Assembly: GCA_019694165.1 (NCBI GenBank)
Contig: JAIBCL010000018.1
Coordinates: 1 to 64,000 of the forward strand
Reading direction: 5' to 3'
DNA: 64,000 nucleotides
From: Verrucomicrobiaceae bacterium
GTDB lineage: Bacteria > Verrucomicrobiota > Verrucomicrobiia > Verrucomicrobiales > Verrucomicrobiaceae
The position numbers and the translations under genes were made by a program. The notes beneath the pieces are model-generated. The model had not been told where the DNA came from. It ran no database searches and saw only the letters and a program-made list of their open reading frames with translations. Position 1 is the first letter of the stretch, and each line of letters begins with the position of its first letter. Of this stretch, positions 9,701 to 18,106 are shown one piece after another.

Positions 9701-9863
9701 CGCACTTGGCCGCCAGACCATGCCCAGCGACAAGCCGCTCATCGCTGACATGAAGGCCGCGCTGAAGGACAACAGTGGCAAGTTCTCCGCCGCCGTGCTC
9801 AAGGTGGTCACCAGTCGCCAGTTCCTGAACCGCCGCGTGGATAAGAACGTGGCGAGCAACTGA
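6789..9863 (+). CDS. PVC-type secreted c-type cytochrome with DUF1587/1592/1588/1585 domains
   Basis: A 1024-residue exported protein of the planctomycete/verrucomicrobial cytochrome-like family. It has a signal peptide (residues ~1-28), then a PSCyt1-type segment with a CYECH heme motif at 43-47. DUF1587 follows (MRRLTNAEYDYTIRDLTG near 120-140), then a long insertion with Lys-rich segments, DUF1595 and DUF1592 (LSYFLWASLPDQQL). DUF1588 contains SRPNRTSPVVRG and a second heme-type motif CAVCH, and DUF1585 at the end contains KLLGYALGR. These proteins are thought to work in the periplasm in redox steps linked to degradation; the substrate is unknown. The DUF1552 gene begins 42 bases downstream, the standard partner of this family, so the two form an operon. 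Long antisense frames opposite this gene are composition artefacts. Confidence 0.92.
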   Translation: MSPRTLRSWPLSALLAALSFVTVPGAPAAPDWKAAQKVLDAKCYECHNEKKTKGDIDLKKFAGDPQFVKQFDVWLKVKDTIDNGDMPPPKAHQMTEQEHTALIGWVNAELDTLAAKQAGDPGQVTMRRLTNAEYDYTIRDLTGQDFGFGKEFTTDGGGGEGFSNTGDVLFVSPAQLDKYFAAARKIADQASILPGTGVQFQTARVGLRGAEQMKSQSEQSLYIWYQKKAAPLLPKDDDDLREADYMLACWKWKHKDKTSAQSLEALAKEMKLNVAFLNNWWNFLTNNKTESRFLDLTRVPWNNLPPPDAAKSKEVPAAVTTSLAANAAQRNSWYHKPKGAYGSVQRSQQDADALRSYHVQSKTEAGKPLHLCIGDDGDGSKGDIALVSEITINMPKGKKKYQDALNDQIKKDREALTKPGAKVEELNKRIAACEATLARFGKHPLGKQIKGDTLAIAAPLVMDLPVPEGGSYMEAKCKLDIETPDVDVATIQWKLTADTPPDVTKIMPGVLTIWKTRTTASHKTMSDFGRMKEVFPDEYDRRLEEVARNYYRSGKGGSGVYYYSDEQLGAELSEWDREYLRRMKVDWGYTASAGKLNPQQWKEWDQMVVGHLHWFAGRAWRRPLEQADKDKLAKLYEAGVKEGLDRESAARQVIVRVLVSPNFLFKAETLPVVAGGAAEIALGPWELASRLSYFLWASLPDQQLEKVAADGSIMKKEVLAAQVKRMLSDPRAEAMAREFAGQWLEFNTFGGHIGVDLAKYPQFTDDLRRDMHREIITFFSKLVREDRSVDDILGAKYTFLNERLAKYYGVPGVTGDEMRQVDVSAQKRGGLLGMGAMLTKTSRPNRTSPVVRGNYLYQVVLGISAPPPPPNVPKLPAGVEKPKNMREMLVKHRTDKACAVCHERIDPMGFALETFDPIGRFRAKDEQGDAIEDSATTKDGTLIAGLNGLRTFLQNQDDQFKTQVCRKLLGYALGRQTMPSDKPLIADMKAALKDNSGKFSAAVLKVVTSRQFLNRRVDKNVASN

Positions 9864-9905
9864 TTCCCCCTTTCGCTCTCATCCCCCATCAAAAACGCTC
9901 CGTTT

Positions 9906-11231
9906 ATGAAATCATCTCGTCGCAATTTCCTCCGTGGCACTGGTGTCCTGCTTGGCCTGCCCTGGCTTGAATCCATCCCGTCCTTTGGTGCTGAATCCAC
10001 GAAGAAGAATGAGGCGCCGCGCCGCCTCGCTGTCTGCTTCACCGGCAACGGTGTGAATCCCTATCACTGGGGTGCAAGCATGGGGGCGAACGGCATGGAG
10101 TTGCAGAAGTCGCTCTCGCCGCTCGAACCCTTGAAGAACAAGGTCACGGTCTTCAAAGGGCTGTGGAATCCCACGACGGTGCAAGGACCCGGCGGTCACT
10201 ATCCGAAGATGAACATCCTCTCGGGTTTGAAGGTGAAGCAGACCACCACGGACATCGAAGTCGGTATCACTATGGATCAGGTCATCGCTGCGCACACGGG
10301 CAAGGAAACGCCCGTGCCCAGCATGGTGCTCGGCACCGAGCGCCCTGGTTACAGCGTGGACGCGGGCTTCACCTCCATCTACTCGGCCTACATTTCCTGG
10401 AGCAATCCGACGACCCCTGCGCCGAAGGAAATCTATCCGCAGCAGGCTTTCGACCAGCTCTTCGATGACGGCTCGCAGCGCAAGCGCGACAAGAGCATCC
10501 TCGACCTGGTGAATGACGACGCCGGAGCGCTGCGCACACGTTTGAGCCATCGCGACAAGCAGAAGCTCGATGAGTATCTGTCCTCCGTGCGCGAACTCGA
10601 GCAGCGCATTGAGCGTGCCGAGAAGTTCAGCAAGGCCGAGACGAATGGCCAGGGCTGGCAGCCCAGCGTGAAGCAGGTGACGATGAAGCGCCCGGGGCCA
10701 GGCATTCCCGCCGTCGCCGAAGATCATCTTCGCCTCATGTTCGACATCATGGTGCTCGGCTTCCAGATGGACCGCACGCGCGTGGTGACCTTCATGATGA
10801 ACAATGACCTGTCCGGCATGCACTTCGCAGGTCTGCCCGGCATCACCAGCGGCATCCACGAACTTTCCCACCATGCCGGTGACGAGCAGCGTCTCTCGAA
10901 GTATCAGCAGGTGAACGAGTATCAGGTGAAGCTCTGGGCCGAAGCCCTCACGAAGATGGCGAACACCAACGAAGGCGAACGCAGTCTGCTCGACAACTCG
11001 ATGGTCATGCTCACCAGCAGCCTTTTCGACGGCAACGCGCACGACTCCACCCAGCTCCCTGTCGTCCTCGCCGGGCTCGGCGGCGGCACGATCAAGGGCG
11101 GCAAATACCTCGACTACAGCAAGCAGGAGAACCGCAAGCTCTGCCGCCTCCACATGGCGCTCATGGATCGCATGGGCGTCCACATGGGCCACTTCGGCGA
11201 CGCGGACAGCGCGATCAGCGACCTCGCGTGA
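9906..11231 (+). CDS. Tat-exported DUF1552 protein
   Basis: A 441-residue protein with a twin-arginine signal (SRRNFLRGTG at residues 4-13, hydrophobic core to ~25). The body matches DUF1552, a PVC family related to alkaline-phosphatase-like DUF1501 proteins. Family landmarks include CFTGNGVNPYHWG, the MNILSGL segment and DEYLSSVRELEQRIERAE (a predicted helix). Near the C-terminus come SGIHELSHH and the LTSSLFDGNAHDS segment. It is encoded directly after the DUF1592/1588 cytochrome and probably acts with it in the periplasm. The biochemical reaction is not established for the family. Confidence 0.92.
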   Translation: MKSSRRNFLRGTGVLLGLPWLESIPSFGAESTKKNEAPRRLAVCFTGNGVNPYHWGASMGANGMELQKSLSPLEPLKNKVTVFKGLWNPTTVQGPGGHYPKMNILSGLKVKQTTTDIEVGITMDQVIAAHTGKETPVPSMVLGTERPGYSVDAGFTSIYSAYISWSNPTTPAPKEIYPQQAFDQLFDDGSQRKRDKSILDLVNDDAGALRTRLSHRDKQKLDEYLSSVRELEQRIERAEKFSKAETNGQGWQPSVKQVTMKRPGPGIPAVAEDHLRLMFDIMVLGFQMDRTRVVTFMMNNDLSGMHFAGLPGITSGIHELSHHAGDEQRLSKYQQVNEYQVKLWAEALTKMANTNEGERSLLDNSMVMLTSSLFDGNAHDSTQLPVVLAGLGGGTIKGGKYLDYSKQENRKLCRLHMALMDRMGVHMGHFGDADSAISDLA

Positions 11232-11241
11232 ATGGAAAACG

Positions 11242-11615
11242 TTACTTGATGTGCTGAATCAATAGCACCCAGTCTTGGACTGCTGGCTTCACGGACGAGT
11301 CGAAAGGAGGGAGTTCAACGACTTCGGGAAGTGCAGCATTGCCGCCATCGGAAACTCGAACCTTAAGTTCGTTACCGTTGCTTGGGTGGAATCCGGCAAG
11401 TCGGATTTCGTTCAGGAGATGAGCGCCGACTATGCTGACGTCCCGGGTGGCCCGGGCCAATGTGCGTTCGGAGAAAATCGACGACCGCAAAACCTCCAAA
11501 CCAGGGGATCGCCCCGCGAGAAGGAATTGACGGCAGCAAGCGCACAGCGCTGGGAGTGGTCGTCGTCAAAGGCCACTTTCCGGCAAAGGTCGCGCAATCC
11601 GTTTCAGCCTCGCCG
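11242..11615 (-). pseudogene. Remnant of an unidentified minus-strand gene
   Basis: Two protein-like stretches on the minus strand lie in different frames. About 11615-11510 reads GLRDLCRKVAFDDDHSQRC followed by ALAAVNSF, and 11499-11242 reads an 85-residue segment ending PAVQDWVLLIQHIK before a stop. A frameshift near 11500 would join them. A TGA lies just upstream of the first piece. The first piece resembles a helical-repeat sequence; I do not recognise the second. The stretch is the whole spacer between the DUF1552 gene and the heme-binding gene. A chance open frame cannot be excluded. Confidence 0.3.
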
Positions 11616-11641
11616 TATTCCTGTCATCGCCTTGCTCGCTC

Positions 11642-14296
11642 ATGCCTCGCTTTCTCACCCTCGCTCTGCTCCTCGTCGCATCGCTCCGCGCCGCCGACGT
11701 GGTGCCGCTCACCATTCTCAAAGTGCCCGATGACCTCGACGTCACACGTTGGGCCGCATCGCCGATGCTTCACAATCCAACGAGCATCGACACGGACAAA
11801 GACGGTCGCATTTGGGTGGCGGAGGGCGTGGACTATGGCGCGAAGCATTACCAGACGCAGCCGGGCGGGGATCGCATCGTGGTGATCGAGGACACGGATG
11901 GCGACGGCACTGCGGATGCGGTTTCCACGTTCGTGCAGGACCCGGCTCTGCGAGCGCCGCTGGGCATCGCGGTGATCGACAATCAGGTCGTCGTCTCGAT
12001 GGCGCCGAACCTCATCGTTTACACGGATGTGAACCGCGACCGGAAGTTTGACGTGGAGGTGGACCGGCGCGAGGTGCTGCTCACGGGCTTCAACGGGCAC
12101 AACCACGATCACGGCCTGCACTCGCTCACCGTGGGGCCGGACGGGCTGTGGTATTGGAGCATGGGAAACTGCGGTGCGGTCTTCACGGACAAATCCGGCC
12201 GCACCTTCCGCATCGGCAGTCCTTACGACATCCGCTACGGCATGACGCTCGACATGGACCCGCGCGACTTCAGCGGGCAACGCAGCGATGACGGCCATGT
12301 GTATCTCGGCGGCTTCGCGGCGCGCATGAGGCCGGACGGCTCGCGGGTGCAAATCATCGCGCACAACTTCCGCAACAGCTACGAACACACCGTCACGTCC
12401 TTCGGAGATGTGTTTCAAAACGACAACGACGATCCGCCCGCCTGCCGCACCTCCTACGTCATGATGCATGGAAATGCGGGCTACGCGTCGTTCGATGGCA
12501 AACGCACCTGGCAGGCGGATCGCCGTCCCGGCCAGCCTGTGCCTGTGGCGGAGTGGCGGCAGGATGATCCTGGCACCATGCCCGCGGGCGATGTCTATGG
12601 CGGTGGTGCGCCCACCGGGATCGCCTTCTATGAAAACGGTGCGCTCGGCGGGAAGTATGAGGGCCTGCTGCTGAGCTGTGAAGCGGGTCGCAATGAAGTG
12701 TTCGGCTACCTGCCGAAACCCGACGGCGCAGGTTTCAAAATCGAGCGCTTTGACTTTCTCGCGAGCAATCCCGATGCAGCACTCAACAGCTCCGACTTCG
12801 GCTCGAAAAAAGAGGTGCGTATGGAGGAGAAGTTCCTCTTCCGCCCGTCCGATGTCGTCGTCGGTGCCGATGGCGCAATCTATGTGAGCGACTGGTTTGA
12901 TCCGGTCGTCGGCGGTGGTCACAAATACCTCGATGAGACCGCTTCCGGTGCCATTTACCGCATCGCGCCGAAAGGCTTCAAACCCTCCGTGCCGAAGCTC
13001 GATCTCGATCAAGCCGCTGATCAAATCGCTGCGCTGCGCAGTCCCGCCATCCATGTGCGCGCTGCTGGTGCTGCGCGACTCCGCAAGACAGGCGGAAGCG
13101 TCGTGCAAGCCGTTGCCGAACTGCTCAACGACAAGTCCGATTTCATCCGCGCTCGCGCCGTGTGGTTGCTCGCAGCACTCGGTGAAGCAGGTCGCGCACA
13201 AGCGGTGTCCCTTCTCGCCGACAAGAACCCGCAACTTCGCGTCACTGCCTTCCGTGCGCTCATGCAGGAGACAGGCGATGCGCTTAAACTCGCGCAGCGT
13301 CTTGCAGGCGATGCTTCACCTGCCGTTCGGCGTGAAGTCGCCATCTCCATGCGCGATGTGCCGATTGAAAAAGCCCGCGACATCCTCGTCACGCTCGCGC
13401 AGGCTTGCGATGCGCGAGATCGCACCGAGATCGAGGCCATCGGCATCGGCAGCACCGGGAAGGAGGCCCAGGTCTTCGACGCCATCGCCGCGAAAATGGG
13501 AAACGAAGATTCGCTGAAGTGGTCGCCCGCGTTTGCGCGGCTCGCCTGGCGTTTGCATCCCGCAAAGGTCGCTCCGGCGATGAAAGCTCGTGTTTTGGCC
13601 GACTCTCTCACTATGGAGGACCGCCGCGCTGCTCTCGTCGCGCTCGGCTACATTACCGCCGACGAGGCTGCGCTCGCGACGGCCGATCTCGCCACGCAAA
13701 CAGCCGAACCGCTCAAATCCGAAGCCGTGTGGTGGCTGCTCAATCGCAAAGACGACCAGTGGAAGACCGCCGGACTCGCCGACCGCTTGAAGCGCGATGG
13801 CATCTACGATCCTGCGAAGGTGCAGATCGTCGCCGCAGCCGTGCCTCCCGCACCGCCGAGCAAGCTGCCGTCCATCGCCGACATCCTCAAACTACCCGGC
13901 GATGCCAAACGCGGCCTGCAAACCGCCGCCGTGTGCCTCATGTGCCATCGCATCAAAGACCAAGGCGTGGACTACGGCCCGGACATCACCGCCTACGCCA
14001 GGATGCAGCCTGCCGAAGTCGTGCTGCGTGCTTTGATCGATCCCTCCTCCGATATCTCGCATGGCTTTGAAGGTGCCGAGATCCTCACGCAAGACGGCAA
14101 GACCATTCACGGCCTGCTCCTCTCGCAAAGCGATCCCGTCATCGTCCGATCTCAAGGCGGCATCACCCAAATGGTCCCCGCCAGCCAGATCCAGAGCAAC
14201 AAACCTCTTCGCCGCTCCCTCATGCTCTCCGCCGAGCAACTCGGCCTCGGCCCGCAGCAAATCGCGGATGTGCTCGCGTATCTGAAATCGCTTTGA
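11642..14296 (+). CDS. PVC-type heme-binding dehydrogenase-like protein with HEAT repeats
   Basis: An 884-residue exported protein. It has a signal peptide (residues ~1-18), then a beta-propeller-like membrane-bound dehydrogenase domain with the typical NPTSIDTDKDGRIWVAEG and NGHNHDHGLHSL segments and a Ca-type DTDGDGTAD motif. Helical HEAT-like repeats (about 455-700) are rich in Ala/Arg/Leu. A C-terminal heme-binding domain has CLMCH at 765-769 and YGPDIT, and its segment RALIDPSSDISHGFE is typical of TIGR02603. This family is abundant in Verrucomicrobiota and Planctomycetes and probably passes electrons from an oxidised sugar or other substrate in the periplasm. The substrate is unknown. 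ATG 11642 places the signal peptide directly at the N-terminus. Confidence 0.9.
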   Translation: MPRFLTLALLLVASLRAADVVPLTILKVPDDLDVTRWAASPMLHNPTSIDTDKDGRIWVAEGVDYGAKHYQTQPGGDRIVVIEDTDGDGTADAVSTFVQDPALRAPLGIAVIDNQVVVSMAPNLIVYTDVNRDRKFDVEVDRREVLLTGFNGHNHDHGLHSLTVGPDGLWYWSMGNCGAVFTDKSGRTFRIGSPYDIRYGMTLDMDPRDFSGQRSDDGHVYLGGFAARMRPDGSRVQIIAHNFRNSYEHTVTSFGDVFQNDNDDPPACRTSYVMMHGNAGYASFDGKRTWQADRRPGQPVPVAEWRQDDPGTMPAGDVYGGGAPTGIAFYENGALGGKYEGLLLSCEAGRNEVFGYLPKPDGAGFKIERFDFLASNPDAALNSSDFGSKKEVRMEEKFLFRPSDVVVGADGAIYVSDWFDPVVGGGHKYLDETASGAIYRIAPKGFKPSVPKLDLDQAADQIAALRSPAIHVRAAGAARLRKTGGSVVQAVAELLNDKSDFIRARAVWLLAALGEAGRAQAVSLLADKNPQLRVTAFRALMQETGDALKLAQRLAGDASPAVRREVAISMRDVPIEKARDILVTLAQACDARDRTEIEAIGIGSTGKEAQVFDAIAAKMGNEDSLKWSPAFARLAWRLHPAKVAPAMKARVLADSLTMEDRRAALVALGYITADEAALATADLATQTAEPLKSEAVWWLLNRKDDQWKTAGLADRLKRDGIYDPAKVQIVAAAVPPAPPSKLPSIADILKLPGDAKRGLQTAAVCLMCHRIKDQGVDYGPDITAYARMQPAEVVLRALIDPSSDISHGFEGAEILTQDGKTIHGLLLSQSDPVIVRSQGGITQMVPASQIQSNKPLRRSLMLSAEQLGLGPQQIADVLAYLKSL

Positions 14297-14333
14297 ACAC
14301 TCAAAGCCCAAACTAACGCCGATTGGGTTGGCG

Positions 14334-14352
14334 GCATGATCAAAGATCATGC
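14334..14352. repeat. Short perfect hairpin downstream of the heme-binding gene
   Basis: GCATGATC, loop AAA, GATCATGC forms an 8-bp stem 38 bases after the stop of the heme-binding gene. There is no T-run, so it is only a possible transcription end point. It also marks the boundary with the decayed gene on the other strand. Confidence 0.35.
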
Positions 14353-14379
14353 TGCGCAGGCAGCGCAAATCCAGTTCGC

Positions 14380-15106
14380 GCTCGATAAACCAGAGGCGTA
14401 CTCGTGCCGGAATTCGACGGAATCATCCAGTTATTTTGACACGCGGCAACGAGCCCTCCCACCAAGGCGATGGCCCCGCCAGATTCCGGTGCCGCGAGCG
14501 TGGACAAGGAAACATCGTCCACTCTCAACCACGAGTACGACGAGCGCCGCGGCGGCGGCGTGAATGATCTTGAGTTCCGCGCTGGTCCCTGCGAATGCCG
14601 ACACATCACCGGCATAGAGACCGCCAACGAGGGCGCAGTCATCGGAACGGCAACACCGTTCAGCGTGACGCCGAGCGCACCATCCGCCGGCAGCCGAATC
14701 AACCGGGTGCCGGCGGGAATCACGTCGGTCTGACTGATAAATGCCTGCACGCAGCCGCCACTGCCGTCGATCGCGTTCAAGCACCCGCTGTGCAGGCCAT
14801 TGAATAGCGTCCGGCCAGCACCTGCGTCTCAAGCGGATTCGTCGAAGGGCCTGCGTAGTTCGCATCCTGGAGCAAATACCACTGGGACACGCCAAAGTCC
14901 GTGTCGCCGCAGTAAACGAATGAAGTATCCGATCCAGTGCTGTGACCCCAGCCTGGAGCAGCCAGCTACCGGTCGAGAAACCCGAAGCTGGCATCGTTTG
15001 CAACAACCATGGCGCTATCAAAGTTCAGGTTCACAAACGCATTCGGCGCCCGGGCAAACGCGAGGACCAGCGCAGGGGAGAAGCAAGCAAGGCGTGAAGA
15101 AATCAT
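14380..15106 (-). pseudogene. Decayed PEP-CTERM-type secreted protein
   Basis: Reading the minus strand from ATG 15106 gives a signal-peptide-like start and AFVNLNFDSA, the usual mature start of verrucomicrobial PEP-CTERM proteins. A TAG stop at 14968-14966 interrupts it. The same frame continues with APGWGHSTGSDTSFVYCG, then SQWYLLQDANYAG and QVLAGRYSMA, ending at TGA 14779. The next frame supplies AFISQTDVIPAGTRLIRL and GVTLNGVAVPM. A further shift near 14640 gives YAGDVSAFAGTSAELKIIH. A last shift back gives VDDVSLSTLAAPESGG and a short hydrophobic stretch where the PEP-CTERM anchor would be. One stop and about three frameshifts make it clearly non-functional. Intact relatives are exported, surface-sorted proteins of unknown role. 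Confidence 0.7.
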
Positions 15107-15281
15107 GGGAATGGAAATCGCTGGATTCGTCGGGCCGATCATTCATCAAATGGGTGAACATGCCGGCAGCATCGCGCCGGTTCGACTTCGCGTCGCCGAG
15201 TCGGTCAGTACACACCCGGACGGCTTCATGGCCGGACCTTTCGCATGAGTGTGGTCGAAGGCGCGGAATCCGGCGTTTCCC

Positions 15282-16127
15282 TCACGTTGAAAATCCCACC
15301 GCCTCCCGCACCCGCTCCGGCGTCCACCCGAGTTCACGCAGCGCCCGCAGCGAGCGTGCGTCATCGCGTTTGGCGAGGCGGCGGCCGGCTTCGTCGCTGA
15401 TGAGACGATGGTGCCGCCACTGCGGGACAGGCAGGCGGAGCAGCTCCTGCAGCAGGCGGTGCAGGTGGGTGGCTTCAAACAAATCCTCGCCCCGGGTGAC
15501 GAGCGTGATGCCTTGGATGGCATCGTCCACGACCACTGCGAGGTGATAGCTGGCCGGCGTTTCTTTCCGCGCGAGCACCACGTCGCCGAAGACGGCAGGG
15601 TCGGCCTTTTGCATGCCGCGGTCGAGGTCCGCCCAATGCAGCGCGTGCCCTGCGAGCGACGCGGCCTTCGTCACGTCCAGTCGCAATGCATAGGGTTGGC
15701 CGCCAGCGACGCGGTCCGCGGCTTCGGCGGCGGGCCTGCCGCGGCAAGTGCCAGGATAGTGCGGGCCATCCGGTCCGTGAGGCGCCTGACCGGCGCGGGC
15801 GATCTCGTCCTGGATTTCCTTTCGTGTGCAGAAGCACGGGTAGAGCACGCCGAGCGCCGACAGCTTTGCCAGCGCGCGGCGGTAGTCGTCGAAATGTTCA
15901 CTCTGTCTGCGCACGGGCGTTTCCCAAGTGAGGCCGAGCCATGCGAGGTCGTCGTAGATCGCGGATTCGTACTCGGGGCGCACGCGTGTGGGGTCGATGT
16001 CCTCCAGCCGGATGAGGAAGCGCCCGCCAGCCCGCGCCGCTTGCGCGTGGGCAAACAAGGCGGCAAACGCATGGCCGAGATGGAGCCATCCGGTGGGACT
16101 GGGTGCAAAGCGGGTGACGACGGACAT
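15282..16127 (-). CDS. gluQ: Glutamyl-Q tRNA(Asp) synthetase
   Basis: GluQ-RS attaches glutamate to queuosine at position 34 of tRNA(Asp). The protein has 281 residues, the size of the catalytic domain of GluRS without an anticodon-binding domain. Motifs are RFAPSPTGWLHLGH (class I HIGH), the LRLEDID-like RLEDIDPTRVRP, CFCTRKE with a later YPGTC (the zinc-site cysteines/tyrosine) and KRDDARSLR in place of KMSKS. The start is ATG 16127, directly before VVTRFAPSP; an upstream in-frame ATG at 16187 would add 20 residues unlike the family. The gene is divergent from the C39-like gene. Confidence 0.93.
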   Translation of the reverse strand: MSVVTRFAPSPTGWLHLGHAFAALFAHAQAARAGGRFLIRLEDIDPTRVRPEYESAIYDDLAWLGLTWETPVRRQSEHFDDYRRALAKLSALGVLYPCFCTRKEIQDEIARAGQAPHGPDGPHYPGTCRGRPAAEAADRVAGGQPYALRLDVTKAASLAGHALHWADLDRGMQKADPAVFGDVVLARKETPASYHLAVVVDDAIQGITLVTRGEDLFEATHLHRLLQELLRLPVPQWRHHRLISDEAGRRLAKRDDARSLRALRELGWTPERVREAVGFST

Positions 16128-16259
16128 GATGAACCAGCCGGAGGGCTGGCACACCCTGGCGCGGCCACTTGTAGCGGTGAATCTCATTCCGTCATGCGCG
16201 ACGATTGACTTGCGAGGCCGGCGGGCGCTACTTCACGGGCCAAACTCCAATCCGCGTCC

Positions 16260-18032
16260 ATGAACACATCACGAGTCCTGCTGCTGCTCGTCCTTGCGGT
16301 CTCCGCGTCCTCCGCCCGTTCGCAAAACAGCGATGACGGCGGCAGGAGCTACGAGTTCAAGGGCTCGCTCGATGCGGTGCTGAGCCTTGCCGATCCCTTC
16401 GCCCTCACCCCGGAAAAGCTGGAGGCGGCGTATGCGCGGGAGGGATTCAAGACCAGCCCGTTCTTCGCGTGGTCGGCGGACAGGTCCAAGGCACGGCTGG
16501 GACGCCATCCGTATGCCAACATCAACGTTGATTTCACGATGCTCGGCGGGCGGGTGGACGTGGAAGAAGCGGTGATCGTCTTCAAGGACGGCAAGGCGGA
16601 CTCATACGAGATCGAGGTGCCGGACGGTTCACCGGATCCCTCCGCCGTCCTGCGCAGCGTGCTGAAGGACGCGCCTGCCGTACGCCTTGTGAAGACACAG
16701 CGCGGGACGGCGGTGACGTTTTCCTCGTGGGTGCAGCCGCGGGCGGTGATCGTCCACTCACAGGACACCGTGGAAAAACATGCCGGCGTCGTCACGATCG
16801 TGAAGCCCGCCGAGGCCGGACACGCGTGCATCCACAAAGCCGGCGCCGAATTCGCGCTCTTGTGCGACCTGGACTTCCTGCTCGACTATCCCTCCACATG
16901 GCAGCTCTCCGCCGAGTCGATGGACCAGCGTTTCGACTTCGCCGGCCGCGGCTTCAAGGAGCAGCCGTTTTTCAAGTGGCTCTCCGACAAGAAGGACCGG
17001 CTGCGCTTTGCCCGGCAGCCGTTTTCAAACATCACCGTCGATCTCCGGCTCTTCGGCGGGCGGGTGGCCGTGGACGAGGCCACGGTGGACTTCACCAACG
17101 GCCGTGCCTCGCTGGTGAACGTGTCGGTTTACAATCGGGGTGATTCCGGCGGCATGGGGCCGCCGGAGTTTGAGGCGCTCTTCAAGGCGTGCGGGCAGGC
17201 GCTCGGACAGTTGCTGAAGGTCAGCCCGCAGCGCCGGCAGAACGGCGCAAACCAGGCGGTGAAGACCGTGGGCTGGATGTGGCAGGCACCCGTCTGCCTT
17301 GCCCTGATGGAGCACAACGAGTACGGCGGCGGAGGGAAGAAAAAAATGGTGATGCCCGAGTTCCTGCGGCTGAAGCTCGCACCTCCGGCGAACAAAGACT
17401 GGAACTTTGGCGTGAGCGCCACTGGGCTGCTGACTTCCACGGTGACGAAATCCAGCCTCTCGAAGAATGTGACGAAAAAGCCCGAAGGGGATGTTTACAT
17501 CACCGGCGTGCCGATGGTGGATCAAGGAGCGAAGGGCTACTGCGTCGTGGCCTCCTGCCAGAGGCTTTTCGAGTACTACAAGATCGCGTGCGACCAGCAC
17601 GAGATGGCGCAGCTCGCCGGCACCGGTGCGCGCACGGGCACCAGCTCGATGGCGATGGAAGAGACGCTCGGGAAGATCGACAACCGCTTCAAGACGCGCT
17701 TCAAGCCGCTCATCAGCCCCTCGCTGCGCCGCGAGCGGAGCTACCGTGCGCCCGACGAGAAAAAATTTGGCGAGCTGGTGAAGAGCTACGTCACCGAAGG
17801 CGTGCCGCTGTTGTGGGCGCTGGACCTCGGTGTGGCGAAGGAGGACCCGCCGCTGCCCGTCGGCGGCCAGATGAGCGGCGGCCACATGCGCATGATCATC
17901 GGCTACAATGAGACGAAGGGGCAGCTTCTTTTCACCGACTCCTGGGGCGCCGGACATGAGTTGAAACGCATGCGTCTCGACGACGGCTTCCGTGTGACCG
18001 AAGGGCTTTACGTGCTGCAGCCGCGCGGCTGA
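16260..18032 (+). CDS. Secreted protein with tandem duplicated domains and a C39-like peptidase domain
   Basis: A 590-residue exported protein with a signal peptide (residues 1-~21, cleaved near ARSQ). The N-terminal half contains two copies of an uncharacterised ~85-residue module. Copy 1 (about 37-120) has GFKTSPFFAW, ANINVDFTMLGGRVDVEEA and FKDGKA. Copy 2 (about 210-295) has GFKEQPFFKW, SNITVDLRLFGGRVAVDEA and FTNGRA. The C-terminal part is a C39-like cysteine peptidase fold: VPMVDQGAKGYCVVAS with Cys428, GGHMRMIIGY with His542, and a following FTDSWG Asp. All catalytic positions are present. It may process or bind a cell-envelope substrate; the substrate is unknown. It stands alone between gluQ and the operon on the other strand. 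Confidence 0.75.
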   Translation: MNTSRVLLLLVLAVSASSARSQNSDDGGRSYEFKGSLDAVLSLADPFALTPEKLEAAYAREGFKTSPFFAWSADRSKARLGRHPYANINVDFTMLGGRVDVEEAVIVFKDGKADSYEIEVPDGSPDPSAVLRSVLKDAPAVRLVKTQRGTAVTFSSWVQPRAVIVHSQDTVEKHAGVVTIVKPAEAGHACIHKAGAEFALLCDLDFLLDYPSTWQLSAESMDQRFDFAGRGFKEQPFFKWLSDKKDRLRFARQPFSNITVDLRLFGGRVAVDEATVDFTNGRASLVNVSVYNRGDSGGMGPPEFEALFKACGQALGQLLKVSPQRRQNGANQAVKTVGWMWQAPVCLALMEHNEYGGGGKKKMVMPEFLRLKLAPPANKDWNFGVSATGLLTSTVTKSSLSKNVTKKPEGDVYITGVPMVDQGAKGYCVVASCQRLFEYYKIACDQHEMAQLAGTGARTGTSSMAMEETLGKIDNRFKTRFKPLISPSLRRERSYRAPDEKKFGELVKSYVTEGVPLLWALDLGVAKEDPPLPVGGQMSGGHMRMIIGYNETKGQLLFTDSWGAGHELKRMRLDDGFRVTEGLYVLQPRG

Positions 18033-18106
18033 GCACCGAACACTTCGTCACCCCCTGCCCTTTCCATCGCGGCACCAGCCGCCCTTCACCCGGCACCCAC
18101 CTCGCC

